The translations under genes were made by a program, and so were the position numbers. The notes beneath the pieces are model-generated. The model did not search any database. It was not told the DNA's origin and saw only the letters and a program-made list of their open reading frames with translations. Shown here piece by piece: positions 12,000 to 23,699 of a stretch of 64,000 bases of DNA (its first letter is position 1; each line of letters opens with the position of its first letter). Source of the stretch: Gnetum montanum (Eukaryota > Streptophyta > Gnetopsida > Gnetales > Gnetaceae); contig MNCI01024146.1 of the NCBI GenBank assembly GCA_015680685.1, positions 282,124 to 346,123 of the forward strand, written 5' to 3'.

Positions 12000-13373
12000 A
12001 TTACATCCACTATCATCATCGATTTTAGAATCTACAACCTCATTTACCATGGCAACCTTACTTTTTGACTAAAAATATCCTTGCCTATATATTTCCTTCT
12101 CCTTCTATGTCATCTACTACTTTCCTACCCTACCTTCTCCTCTACTATTTTCAAGGTAGTTTGAAACTTCTCATCTAAGGAGTTCCACATTTTATCTCTC
12201 CTAGCCATTATTTTAGAGATAGATTTTTGTATCAACAAGGTCTTTCTTTGAATTACTTCATCTAGTGATGCTTCCTCCTCTATATCATAGAAAAATATCT
12301 TCTTCTTATGAAAGGATGGATCTTTATTGTATTTCTATATACTATCCCATATTCCTAAACTGCCTTCTTCCATGACCACCTATTCTATTAACCTTTGGAT
12401 TTGATGGATGGTCATCTTAGAAAGACTTCCTTAGGCATAAATTACAAATGTTTTTTCTATTTTTTTTTTGGATCCCATCTATGATGTGATTAATTTTTTT
12501 CTATTAAGAGAATCCATGGCCTAGGCATCAATGCAAAGAGAGTAGTGCCTACTTAAGGCTACATCCAATGATTCGTTATTTTCTTACTTTCCTGCTTAGA
12601 CCTACTTCCTTAAATTGGATACTTTGAATTACATTTGGTACTTTTCATTGAATAAATCTAACATGGTACTCTACCTATGAATGGATTTCAATTCCAAGGA
12701 TTGGTACTAACTTTCTACTTCTTTGATGAATGTCCTTGGGAATAACTTGAGCATCTACTAATCATTCTCAATATTTTGTAAGGCACAAACATCTTAGAAA
12801 GGTTGCAAATTGTACTATGGATGTGTATGATATCCCCCTTCAAATTTGGGAATATTATTCTTATCCAATAATTTATCCCAGCTATCCTTTAGATGCCTAG
12901 TGGGGATTCTAATTACTTCTAAAACATTCAACATGTTTCTAGTGGTCAATAATGGTTCATCATTGTTTTTATATCTACAATGATCCCTATCATGGCTACG
13001 CCTCTTGTGATGGGTTTTGTTGTGCCTCCTTTCCTAGTGATGGTCTTCTTCCTCTTTATGTCATCTACAATCTTGACTTTTATCATCATGATGGAATCTT
13101 CTATCATCTCCATCCTGATCCCAATCTCTTCTACCTCTTTCTCTACCATGACTTCTTCTGTCACAATTTAACGATGAGGAGGAGGATGATGAAGATGGAG
13201 GGCTAGAATAATGATTTCTACTAGTCCTTTTCCTTTGGTCCTTATCCTGATCCTTTTGTTTCTCTTTTTCCTTCTCCTTGTCCTTAGATGAATGATTAGG
13301 AATCTTATCTTTTGAGTTTCCTTAATCTTTGGACCCAACCTTTTCATCATCAACATTCTCCATGGTGGAATGA
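12000..13373 (-). pseudogene. gag of element F, broken
   Basis: The apparent start MENVDDEKVG at 13373 is followed by a long Lys/Arg/Asp/Ser/His-rich segment (SKDKEKEKEKQKDQDKDQ and similar, 13340-12960). Next comes RIPTRHLKDSWDK and NNIPKFEGGY, the start of the gag domain shared with B-E. The conserved WxxL-containing core is in pieces. The N-terminal part seen in B, C and D (a SSSHK start and TYTHxDDY) is absent, so the 5' end is probably truncated at the junction with element G. Confidence 0.6.
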
Positions 13374-13759
13374 AATTGATGGTAAAAGGTTACCTCCTCA
13401 AAGAAAGGAGTAGAATCTGTATATTGAAATGCTTAGGAATTTTACCTTAAAATGTTCTTATTAATCAAAGTAAACTTAGAACATTTAGATAATAATAGCT
13501 TTGTTTTAAATTTAAGTACATCTGAATAACAACAATGAAAAGTTTAATAAAACTTAATATCTCCATACAATGGAGGATGTAATCGATTGGGAGAAAATGG
13601 AACATTATCATTTTTTTAATAGATAGTATGTGGAGTAGTATAGACTCTTGATCTTTAAGTGCATCATGTTTTTCTAAAGTTGAGACCTTAGCTATTACCT
13701 TGGTGTGATTGGTTCCTCTTACTAATTTTGCTACTTTCCATTAAATATCAAACTCTTGT

Positions 13760-15134
13760 AGTTTCATAACCCATTTAGCACATTTTTTATTAGACCTTGT
13801 AATTTGGCTAACATAATGATGGTTGAATTTGGAATAATAACAAAGACATTATTATTTAACAAATAGTAGAAAAATTTCTTTAGCACTTTAATGATAGGAT
13901 ACAAATGTTTTTCTATGGATGAATATTTTAATTCCACATCTTTCAAAGGTACATACATGAAAGCTATAGATCTTTCACCTTGATCATCAATATCTTAGGT
14001 TAAAGTAGTAGTAGCAATAGCAGTAACATTGCTATAGAAAGTGTATGCAAGGAAAATATTTTCAGATCAAAGAGAAGCTAAGATAGGGGCATCTATAATG
14101 GCTTCCTTAATGACAATAAAAACATTCTTTCTTTCTTTTGTCTAATGCATACTACTATCTTTCTTAAGCATCATAGTTAATGGTTTAACTAATTTAGAAT
14201 AATAGGGATAAATCATCTAACAAAATTAATTTTTCCAATGATAGCCCTTAGATTGGTTTTAGGAAAAGGATAAGGTACCTCTAAAATAGCATTTACTCAC
14301 TTGAGATCAATCATGATTCCTTCTTTAGTCATTATATGACCAATAATTTACCACTTTGAACATCAAAAATAGATTTCTTAGCATTCAAAGTGATACTGAA
14401 TCATCTACATCTTATGAAAATGTTTCTAAGGTATCTAAGGTAAGAACTCTAATCTTTAGAGAAAATAGCTAAATTATCTAGATAAATAATAATGCATTTC
14501 TTTATTAACCCTTCAAAGGTTTTATCCATAGTTCTTTGAAAGATAGAACCAACATTTATAAGGCCAAAGGATATCTTGGAAAATTGAAAGGCTCCTCATT
14601 TTGTTGTAACGGAAATTTTAGATTGGTCCTTTCTACTTACTAGTATTTGATTATATCCTAAATATCCATCTAAGAATGAGTATATTTGTTTATCATTGAT
14701 GATTTGCAAAAGTTCCTTCATAATAGGATGTGGATAACTATCCTTAATATAAGAAGTATTAAGGCTACAAAAATTAATAAATAATTATAATTCAATTGTT
14801 CATTTCCTAACTAGTACTAAGTTTGACACCAAAGTAGAATATCTCATAGGATAAATAATTTTAGATTCTAAAAGTTAATCAATTTCTATCTTTATCAATG
14901 TTTCTATCTTGCGAATGATGGTATAAGTTTTTCCTTAAATGGTTTTGGTTTGGGATTAAGAAGTATAATGTGTGTCATTGTGAGAGGATTAAAAGTTTTA
15001 GGATCCTCATAAGTCCAAGCTAATACATCATTGAATTCATGTAACAAATAAATCAAGTTTTGCTTTTCATTTGTATGTAAGTGAGCTTCTACTTTAATAG
15101 GATATTGTTTTCCTTTCTTTTGAATTTGAATCAT
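13760..15134 (-). pseudogene. Reverse transcriptase-RNase H of element G, broken
   Basis: The segment 15134-14904 encodes LLHEFNDVLAWTYEDPKTF and the following PKPKPFKEKL, the conserved linker before gypsy RT. The RT itself follows: SFLDGYLGYNQILVS (about 14680), GAFQFSKISFGLINVGSIFQ (about 14600) and IIIYLDNLAIFSKD (about 14490), in which the catalytic YLDD has become YLDN. The attached RNase H is at 13764-13958 (ELKYSSIEKHLYPIIKVL). Stops are frequent. Confidence 0.7.
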
Positions 15135-15439
15135 TTCTATTTTAGGTAGTATTTGCCAATTAAAATTTTTTGATATTTATTTGAACTTAATATGAAAGTC
15201 ATTAAACAAAGCCTCTCTAGTTGCTATTTCTAGAGAGATTTCATTTAAGAATATGACATCATTGGATATGTCTTCATTAATTTGAGAAATTAAGAGACAT
15301 TGATCACTAAATTCACCTTTAGAGAATATAAAATGAGAAATTTGATGATCATCATAAAAAACTTGTAAAAAGAGCATATTATCTAGAATGGAATAAGACT
15401 TGACCTTTTTAATGATAATTTAGAATCCCAAGTATTGTA

Positions 15440-15835
15440 TTAAAATGGGACATCTAAAGTAGTTGCCATTTCAGCTAAGGCATCAAGAATGTAATTTTCC
15501 TCTCCTAGAACATGTTCAATGGATATTTGATCAAATTCATTCAAGAGTTTAAATACACAGGTTTTGTAAGCTTTCATACTTAAATCCTTATCATCAAAAT
15601 GTTCATTGATTTTGTTTACAATAAGTTGCGAATCACTATAAATCTTGAGTTTGAATAATTCATGATATTGAACTAATTTGATTCCATGTATAAGCATCAT
15701 ATTCAACCATATTATTTGTCATTGGTTATTTGAAATTAATGGCTTTAAGGATAGTAACTTCATTAGGAGGTAAAATCATGATTTTGGCTCCACATCCTTT
15801 CATAGAAGAGGCACTATCTACTCTCAATATCTAAG
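15440..15835 (-). pseudogene. Second (archaeal-like) RNase H domain of element G
   Basis: The minus-strand frame gives DSASSMKGCGAKIMILPPNE, the first strand of a type I RNase H. Then follow MTNNMVEYDA (the active-site glutamate helix), LKIYSDSQLIVNKINEHF (the YxDSQLVVNQI motif) and IEHVLGEENYILDALAEMA (the H-x-x-x-x-x-N-x-x-A-D-A-L-A ending). This is the RVT_3/aRNH type found in Tat-group plant retrotransposons, distinct from the RNase H attached to RT. It lies between protease and RT. The catalytic DSQ and the final DALA are intact, but stops interrupt the frame. Confidence 0.7.
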
Positions 15836-16049
15836 TATTTAAATTAGTAAAGATTGCAGAATTTTATCTTTGGTCAATGTAACAATTATCATCATAAAAA
15901 ATTAGCTTCCTTTTTAATATTTAAATAGTTAGAATCTCATTTATATTTTTGTCCTTTCCTAATGGTGAAGGATCATGGAAAAGGAAAGTTCTTCCATCAT
16001 GTTCATGATAAGCTAATATATCTTCATAATTTTCCCTCAAATTCTTTAA

Positions 16050-16569
16050 GAGATCGGTAATATTGTGTGGAATATGTATGAGTAAAATGATTTATCTCTA
16101 CAACTTCACTCACATTATCATTTATAACATACTTACCAAGTCCAACTTCAATAACTCTAATAAAAAGATTATTGGTTTATTTTTCTAGTGATTAATTTCA
16201 TTGATTAAAAGTTGTAACCACATGTTTATAGAAAGATTCTTTGGAAATGATTACATACTTGAATTTTTCTTTAATGAAAATTAGTAATTTTGAGAAATCT
16301 AATTTATAGAATTCCCCAAACTAGGCTATGAAGGTTCATGATAAAAGCATGACATAAGTGGGTTGCATGTCTACTACCAAAATATCTATATAACAAGTCA
16401 AACTAGGATATTGTTTAAGTTACACTTTCACTTCTTTTAATAACCCCACCATAGATATGTTGAATCCATCAAGTTCCATAACACTTATTATTTGTGGTAG
16501 CATTTGTGCTTTTAGAATTTTACAAACTTTTATTAATATGACACTAATAGTTTCACTAAAATTGATTAT
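16050..16569 (-). pseudogene. Protease of element G, C-terminal part
   Basis: Immediately beyond element B the frame continues through NFSETISVIL where an active site of the form D-S-G-A-S-x-N-V-M would be expected. It then gives MELDGFNISMVGLLKEVKV, QYPSLTCYIDILVVDMQPTY and VMLLS, the body and flap of a plant gypsy protease. The downstream segment VGLGKYVIN joins it to the RNase H-like domain. The catalytic aspartate appears lost, and at least three stops are present. Confidence 0.55.
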
Positions 16570-17379
16570 TGATGAGTGGCGAGGTACCCCTACACTCAAC
16601 CATACGAATACGAGTGTAGCATGCACAATCCAATCGAACTCCACAGAGTAAGTGCCTACATGCCTTATGGACCACTTAAGGTTAACTATTCATTGTCTCT
16701 CTAGACTTACTTGTAGTTTTCATAGTTGTATGGTTAAGTAAGTATGAGGTATATGATTTTTATGTCTTTTCGGTTTTATCTCCTATGCTGACAAGGTGAA
16801 GGGTGAAGAGATTAATTAACTAACTTTAACTAACTAACTAAGTCTGAATTAACCTAGCGTTAGCATTCGTTCCCACTTACCATTCACACCCTGAACCAAT
16901 GCAACCTTGGTTACCAAATGCTAATCATTGCTAGGATCACCAAGTGTAACGCAGGTGCTCGAGGCAGTCCTACTGAGGCACTTAACTAGGAGAGAAGGGT
17001 TGAGAGAGATTTAATGACTAATAAAGTGATTAAATGATAAAAAATAAATAAAAATAAATAAAGTCCTATTTATCCTATTCCATGCACTACAAGGTTTATC
17101 CAAGAAGTTCTTCTTTATTGCCGTACACAAACATGTGTTCAGGTACAATATTTGCTCAAATAAAGATCTATTCACTTTGGAGCTCCTACTACGGGCACAT
17201 GGAAAATATTCTATCTCTGGAGGGATCAAACTACTAAAGTTTCACTATAGTCTCGGCCTAGAATGAGAAACAAGGGAGAGCCACCTCTTATTTATAGATT
17301 TGACGACACACTGTGATATCGTGTATGTGATATCGCAGGGGATGCGATATCGCAGCGAATGCAATATCGCGTCCCATCA
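16570..17379 (-). repeat. 3' LTR of element B
   Basis: The plus strand reads TGATGAGTGGCGAGGTACCC at one end and GCGTCCCATCA at the other, giving TGATG...CATCA termini. A minus-strand TATA box (CTATAAATAA) is at 17288-17297, followed outward by GATATC palindromes at 17315, 17329 and 17346. Confidence 0.85.
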
Positions 17380-17400
17380 TACCCCCATAACTGAATAAAA
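17380..17400 (-). other. Polypurine tract region of element B
   Basis: On the minus strand TTATGGGGGTA abuts the 3' LTR (TGATGGGAC...). The same sequence borders element E's 3' LTR at 53181, which supports it as the plus-strand primer. Confidence 0.6.
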
Positions 17401-19112
17401 ACTCATCCTTGAGTTCCTTACAAAATATTGGGATGGTATGGGATTATTGACTCAAATGGAACTAATGGGATGACATGTGAACAGATCATCATTACAAGAC
17501 AAGACAAAATTAGTGTTCATGAAAACAAGAGTGAACGCTTTATACATTGATATCAGGCCTCATTTGGGAACTGAGAAAGAGAGAGAGAAATAATTTTTGC
17601 TACTACCAATGCCAAGATTACTCCTTTCATTGTCCATCCGTAAGCACACCATCAATCTTGCTCCTTGCATAGTTGCTTCAGCACTGCTCCATTCCAAGTG
17701 TTCTCTCTAGATCCAATCCATTGTTGCATGATTTCCATCTACACACACAACATAGTCTTAATATTAGCAAGGGTAAATGAATCACAATGCAATTGATACC
17801 TTGCTTTGGTGAAAGGTCCATTGGCAGAGTTGTGGTATGGCTAATATGGATCTAGAGATATCATAGTGGTGACTATTGAAGGTGTAGGGGTTAGGAGAAA
17901 AATCCAAAAAAATTTGGGTTTGGACCCCCATGACTAAGAGTGAATCACAGGTAGCGATAGAATGGAGAAAGAAAAGGAACAAGGAAGATGGAGAAAAAGA
18001 GACAACTATAACATTAGTGAAGTGTATTTCAAGACGAAAATGAACAAAATAAAATGAATTGTAAAAATGTTAGGGGAAAGAATTTAATTGGTGCACCAAA
18101 TAGGAATGTCAGTGGGTCCTCCCCAAAGTAGGCTCATTCCCTTAATGCCCTGACAAACCCATATTCAAAGAGTCCGTAGGCTCTGGAAATGTCATTTGGA
18201 ACAAGAGTTAAAGCCTTAACCACAAGAATTTACCAAAAAGAAAACAATGCATCAACCAAAATATACATTAATGATACAATCAACAATGAGGTGAAGGATG
18301 GAGAAAAGAGAATGGAATGGAATCCCAAGAACAAGGTGGTGTACAGCCCCTTGTGTAGTTAATGATTAATGTATCTTAGCAGATCCCATTCCAAGTCTGG
18401 TCTCAAAAAAACCACTTCCAGTGACTTCTCATCAATGCATTCGGCCAATCCATCCTCTTGAAGTAACAAGAATGCCTTCACCCAAGAGCCACAACCATTC
18501 TGACGAAACAAAGGAGGAGAGAATGGGAAGCGAGAAGGGCCTTAGTTAGAGGGAACTTTTTTATTGTAGTTCCATAATTAGTGTTTGTAGTCCAAATGAT
18601 TATTTCATCTAAGTGGTGTGCTTTGAATTCTCACTATTTCTTTTCCTTTCCTTTTCTTTTTTTATTTGTTTATACATGAGAACCACACCATGCAAAGACT
18701 TTCTTATTTTTATTTGCTCAGCTTCCCGATAATTGAGTAACGTCAAAACAGTAACAAAACTCAAGTAGAACACATGCAAGCACCTAAGAGAACATCCAAC
18801 ACAAATGCATCAAATTCCCTTGAAGTCACACCCTTTTCAATCCTTGAGTCCTTCCTTAGTTTGAGAAATGCCCAGTCACTGATTCGTTATAGTTCTTATT
18901 TAGAAAGGGACTATATATTTCCAAGCCAAGAGAGACCATAGAAAGTTGTGGATGTATGGATGAAGTGGACTCATTGCCTGACATATCAAAAGAAACATAC
19001 CTTAGTATCAACATCATAACTTAAAGGTAAAAACCAACATTAGCAATCAATATAAAAGCAGTTCATACCATCATTAAGAACACTTATGAAATGACAAACT
19101 TACAAGATGGAC

Positions 19113-19145
<33 letters not shown>

Positions 19146-19440
19146 AAAGTATAATGATGTTGTAAAACAAAAATAAGAAAAGTTAAAGAAATTTGTAAAA
19201 AAAAAATGTGTAAAAAAAAAGCTTAAAAAGAACTGAGGCCCCAAATGATTAGCATAGGTGGCCATATTCCCCATGACTGAATGGAAAGGGAGAGATCCGA
19301 AATAATGAACACCTATTTAAATTTCTTAAAAGTGTCAAACTTCTCCCAATTGATGTTCTGAGGTTAAGGGGTGGAAGTTGGCGACACTCATATTCTAATG
19401 TATCTATGCCTTTGTTGTTGGCATGATTTATTTCCCCAGT
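17400..19440 (-). other. Non-coding 3' region of element B
   Basis: This stretch between protease and 3' LTR carries the family landmarks: CATCTAAGTGGTGTGCTTTGA, CCTTAGTTAGAGG (near 18541), TCCCTTGAAGTCACACCCTT (18816-18835) and GGGTCCTCCCCAAAG (near 18114). It also holds a (CA)n microsatellite at 19111-19137, in the same place as in element C. The ORFs here (17782-17982, 19074-19274) resemble nothing. Confidence 0.55.
19111..19137. repeat. (CA)n microsatellite in element B
   Basis: About 13 CA units. Element C has a shorter (CA)n run near 38118 at the homologous place, so the repeat predates the split of the two copies. Confidence 0.85.
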
Positions 19441-22400
19441 TCATTCCATGCATGTTGGTGGGCTACTTCCTTGATTAGCTATCAACCACTGGGTGTTCTC
19501 TTGTTGTGTGGTTGCTACATACATACACTTCTATATCTGAGTTTCTAGGGCATACTTGTTGCATGCAGGAGATGTTAAATTTTGCATCACCCATGATTCC
19601 TACATGTCATCACCCTCTAAGTCACTGTATGTGATGCATGGAACTTTCTTCTTCTCAATATTTCCATAAATATTTACCTTAGATATTTCAAGGAAAGATC
19701 ATGAATGCCTAGGCATGCATCAATCATGCTTAGCCATGCCCTTCCCATTATAATTGGGAAGTCCCCTTCATTGTTGTTAACTTCTATAACCAAGAAATTG
19801 ACTAGGTATGACCAACCACACACAGTGGTAACAATGTCCTCCACCAATCCTAAGGGAATGGTGATGGACTGGTCAACCAGCTCTAGTTGAATATTGCTCT
19901 TCTTAAGTTGGGGCAGGTTCCAGGCTTGATACATTTCTCTAGTGAGATTAAGTTGACTCCGAAACTTGAGTCAAGAAGAGCCTTATGTGGTTCATTCTCG
20001 ATAACTTGGAGGTAGATTAAGGGACTTGTAGGATCAGATAGTCTCCTGAGAAGGTGGCCTACCTTAATCTAGTTGGTTACGGTATGTGTTAACATAACCG
20101 TATGCGTTAAGCTCTGTTGTTGGACGGAAGGGTGCTCTGAAGCCTTATGTGTTGGAGGAGAGTACCTAGAATCAACCGCTTGTGGTTGTGAGAGCTTGTC
20201 TAGGATTTTGGTTCTGAAGTAAGGTCTTATCTTTTTGTGGTTGTCAGAACTAGTAGCAGGTTGAATGGTTATGGCTCTCATAGTGTTACGTTGTTGTGGT
20301 TGAGTGGGGAGTTCCCCTTGCATTTTTGGAGCGGGTGGTATGGGAACTACCGACGGAAGAGTGGTGGACAGATTAGGAGGATGGTATGGATGTGGAGTGT
20401 CTCCCGAAGGAGAAGGAGTCCTTCTAAAGTACTCTTAAACTTGGTAATGATGTTGGGGAGTTGTGTAACCCATGGAGTCACTTGGAGAAATCGGTTGCTG
20501 CATGTAGTATCCATAAGGATCGGGTTGTCGGTAAGGGTATTGATGTTTAGGCGGTGGCATCCCTCATGACTATGGCTATTGCCATTTTTTATGTTGTCCG
20601 ATGGGTTGTGGTGGAGTTCCACTTGGATAGTACATCAACGGTTGGTGGAACTATCTTAGGTTACCTTGGGGATAAGGTAACCTTTGGGGTGTCTCCTATC
20701 TATTGAGTCTCGGGTTGAGTGCATACACCCCAGACTCTTGTAGATGTGAGATGATTGGACAACATCCCTTAGGATGGTCATATTAGCAGATCTCACATCC
20801 ACCGTCATTGTCTATGTTCAAATCCACAACCTCATAGAAGATAGTTATTTTTCCCTTACCCTTGTCATGTGCAAGGCTTGAATCTCTCTGCTTTTTCTTG
20901 TACTTGTCACTACTTCATTCCTTCTTAGACTCCTCTACAATCTTTAGGACAGTTTCAATTTTACTGTCTAAGGAGCTCCATACATCATCTACCTTAGCCA
21001 ATACTTTCGTTGTTAGCTTTTGAAGTCACAAGGTTTTCCTATTCACCAACTCTTCGAGTGGTGACTCATCCTCTTCATCGCAGAACCTCACTCCCCTCTT
21101 CCAGAGAAAAGGATCGTGGTTATATTTTTCCGCACTCTCTCTTTTTCATAGCTCCCCTTCTTCTTTGGCTACTTGTTCCAACAAGCGATGTATTTCATGG
21201 GATCTAATTTCTGATAGTCTCCCTTGGGCATAAGTCCCAAGGGTTCTCCTAGTTTCATACATTAGCCCATCTACGAGATGGTGGAGTTGATCCCACTGTG
21301 CGTAACCATGGCCCGAGAAATGATGTAACAATGCATAGTAGCGGCCCATGGCAGCATCCAAGGGTTCATGAGTACCTTGCTTCCATCCTTGGATCCACTT
21401 ATGCAAATGAGACACTCTGGATTATGTTTGATATTTTATCGTTGAACAACTCTAACATTGTACTCCACCTCCTAATGGTTTCCAGTTCTAAGGACCAGTA
21501 CCAACTCTTTGCTTCCTTTATGAGTGTCTTGGGAAACAACTTCAATTTCTTCCACTCATTCTCTATGTTTTGCAAGGATTAGGCATCATCGAATGCCTGT
21601 AAATGATTCTGCTGATCAGCATTATATCTCCCTTCGAAGCATGGGATATTGTTCATGTCTAAGCACTTGATCCGACTATCTTTTTGATGCCTTGTTGGTA
21701 TTCTCACTGCCTCTGTTATATCTAGCATTCCTCAGGTGGTAAGTAGGGGTTCATCATGATCATCTCTTTCATGAATTCTATGATGTCTATGTTGTTCCCT
21801 ACTTTCCCTTCGTTCATGCCTTGATTCTCGAGACTGCCCTCATCCTCTCTCTCGACTCTCTCATCAAGGTTTCTCATTTCTCTTATCCTTATCCTCTCTG
21901 TTATGCTCTTTATGACTGCACCTAGATGTGGAAGGAGAGGATGAATGTTGTGATGAAGGGGAAGAAGAAGGAGAACCATCGCCATGATAATGTTTCTTAC
22001 CTTTCCTTCGGTGGCTTCGGCCCCGATCGTGATGACGATTTGAGTGCCCATCCTTGTCATGTGTTGTTGTTCCCTCAGTGAACAGTTGGTGTTCACAGGG
22101 ATTAGAACTAGGGTTGTGTATCATGGAGCGTAGGTTCTAATACCCCACCTCCTCAATATCATTAGGATGAGGAACATCATTTGATGGAGAACCCATTATG
22201 AGTGGTTCACCATCTCCAATTTTGCTTAGGACATGCGGGACCTCTTTTCCCTTCAACAATGTATGGTGGCTCTCCTGCCTTGAGTCCCTTAGACATTGTG
22301 CTTCTATGGGATGATAATCCCTTGTGTCAAAATCTGCTACAACGTATTCAACATATAATTCTGTCATGCCTATCTGTGCCAGAGCACAGAGGAGCATGTC

Positions 22401-22628
22401 AGGGACTACATGATCTGGAGGTAACACTATGTTACATTGCAAGTCTCTCCAATGCATATGTTCATCCTGATGAAGGATAAAAGTAAAATTGGGTATGTAC
22501 TCATCAAGATGAGTATATACCACCCTATATTGTTGAGGAACTGGCTAATTTTGGTCATGTGTTTTAGACTACCAACTATTTCTTATATGATCCCTAGGTG
22601 ATGAAGTGCTCTTATGAGAAGAAGACAT
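19440..22628 (-). pseudogene. gag-protease of element B, broken
   Basis: The frame starts MSSSHKSTSSPRD at 22628 and continues with TYTHLDEYIPNFTFILHQDE (near 22520). An Arg/His/Ser-rich low-complexity region follows (22070-21860: SHRRKGKKHYHGDG). The gag core includes WKQGTHEPLDAAMGRYYALL (near 21370). The zinc knuckle near 20800 reads GCEIC-stop-YDHPKGCC. The protease part (20000-19674) has ALLDSSF where DSG is expected, then VDQSITIPLGLVEDI and IIMGRAWLSMIDA. Several stops and frameshifts break it. It has no pol. Confidence 0.75.
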
Positions 22629-22755
22629 CTTAGTTTAATTCGGTATGCTGATTAACTGTTATATAATTTTCTCGTTTAATTAACCCTAAGGATTTGTTTA
22701 ATCTCCCAATGATGTGAGTGATCTCCTAGGTTCTACTTAGCGCACAAACACTCAG

Positions 22756-22773
22756 TCCCTAGCAACGGTGCCA
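22756..22773 (-). other. Primer-binding site of element B
   Basis: The minus strand reads TGGCACCGTTGCTAGGGA, which matches the tRNA-Asp-type site TGGCGCCGTTGCCGGGGA at all but two positions, both transitions. It lies one base inside the LTR. Confidence 0.75.
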
Positions 22774-22774
22774 A

Positions 22775-23546
22775 CAATGAGTGGCGAGGTATCCCTACAC
22801 TCAACCATATGAATACAAGCGTAGCACATGTGATCTGCTCAAACTCCATAGACTAAGTTCCTACATGCCTTATGGAACACTTAAGGTTAACTATTCGTTG
22901 TCTTCCCAGACTTACTTGTAGTTGTCACGATTGTATGGTTAAGTAAGTCTGAGGTATTTTATTTTTATGTCTTTTCGGTTTTATCTCCTATGCTGACAAG
23001 GTGAAGGGTGAAAAAATTAATTAACTAAATTTAACTAACTAACCAAGTCTGAATTAACCTAGCATCAGAATCCATTCCCACTTACTGTTCACACCCTAAA
23101 CCGATGCAACCTTGGTTACCAAACACTAATCGTTGCTGGGATCACCAAGCGTAACGCATGTGCTCGAAGCGGTTGTACTAAGGCACTTAACTAGGAGAGA
23201 AGGGTTGAGAGAGATTTAATGACTAATAAAGTGATCAAATGATAAGCCTATTCCATGCACTGCAAGGTTTATCCAAGAAGTTCATCTTTATTTCCATACA
23301 CAAACATGTGTTCAAGTACAATATTTGCTCGAATAAAGATCCATTCACTTTGGAGCTCCTATTGTAGGCACATGGAAAATATTCTATCTTTGGAGGGATC
23401 AAACTACCAAAGTTTCGCTATGGTCTAGGCCTAGAATGAGAAACAAGGGAGAGCCGCCTCTTATTTATAGATTTGACAACACACTGCGATATCGTGTATG
23501 TGATATCACCGCCCATGCGATATCACGTAGATATTGCATCCCATCA
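22775..23546 (-). repeat. 5' LTR of element B
   Basis: This is the partner of the 16570-17379 LTR, with the same internal order: GAGTGGCGAGGTA, AACTAACTAA, CACAAACATGTGTTCA, TATA box and GATATC cluster. It lacks a segment of a few tens of bases that the other copy has (AAAATAAATAAA, about 17039-17066) and its inner end is mutated from TGATG to CAATG. Confidence 0.85.
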
Positions 23547-23668
23547 ATTATGCAGTTATGGATGTTTTTACCTAAAATGATCAAGGTTGTTAGGAAAGGA
23601 GCTTGATCCTTCTTGTTTAACATGAGATTACTTGAGTTTGGTTTTGATAGTATTAGGACCTTTTGCAA
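23547..23668 (-). pseudogene. Protease of element G, N-terminal part
   Basis: The minus-strand frame reads DQAPFLTTLIILGKNIHNC, the strand that leads into the aspartic protease active site in plant gypsy elements. The next residues are cut off by element B's LTR at 23546. The reading frame resumes at 16569 on the other side of B. Confidence 0.6.
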
Positions 23669-23699
23669 AGTGAACTTTATTTTTTATTGTGAGAGTTTT

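Larger units (their letters stand above)
8870..13373 (-). mobile_element. Gypsy element F, internal region, broken
   Basis: This is a minus-strand internal region with the order gag, protease, RT, RNase H, integrase. No LTR was identified at either end. The low-coordinate end abuts the copia LTR and the high-coordinate end abuts element G. The coding parts resemble element D rather than G: the protease region has the same VDQSIT and VEDI motifs and the RT the same FMDDFSTY motif. Stops and frameshifts occur throughout. Confidence 0.65.
16570..23546 (-). mobile_element. Gypsy element B, non-autonomous (gag-protease only)
   Basis: This is a structurally complete LTR retrotransposon of 6977 bases on the minus strand. 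Both LTRs are present (16570-17379 and 22775-23546), with a primer-binding site inside the 5' LTR, a purine-rich tract inside the 3' LTR and a perfect 5-base target duplication ATTAT (16565-16569 and 23547-23551). It encodes a gag-protease frame but no RT or integrase. It sits inside element G's protease. The two LTRs are clearly similar along their length but carry many substitutions and one gap of a few tens of bases. Confidence 0.85.
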
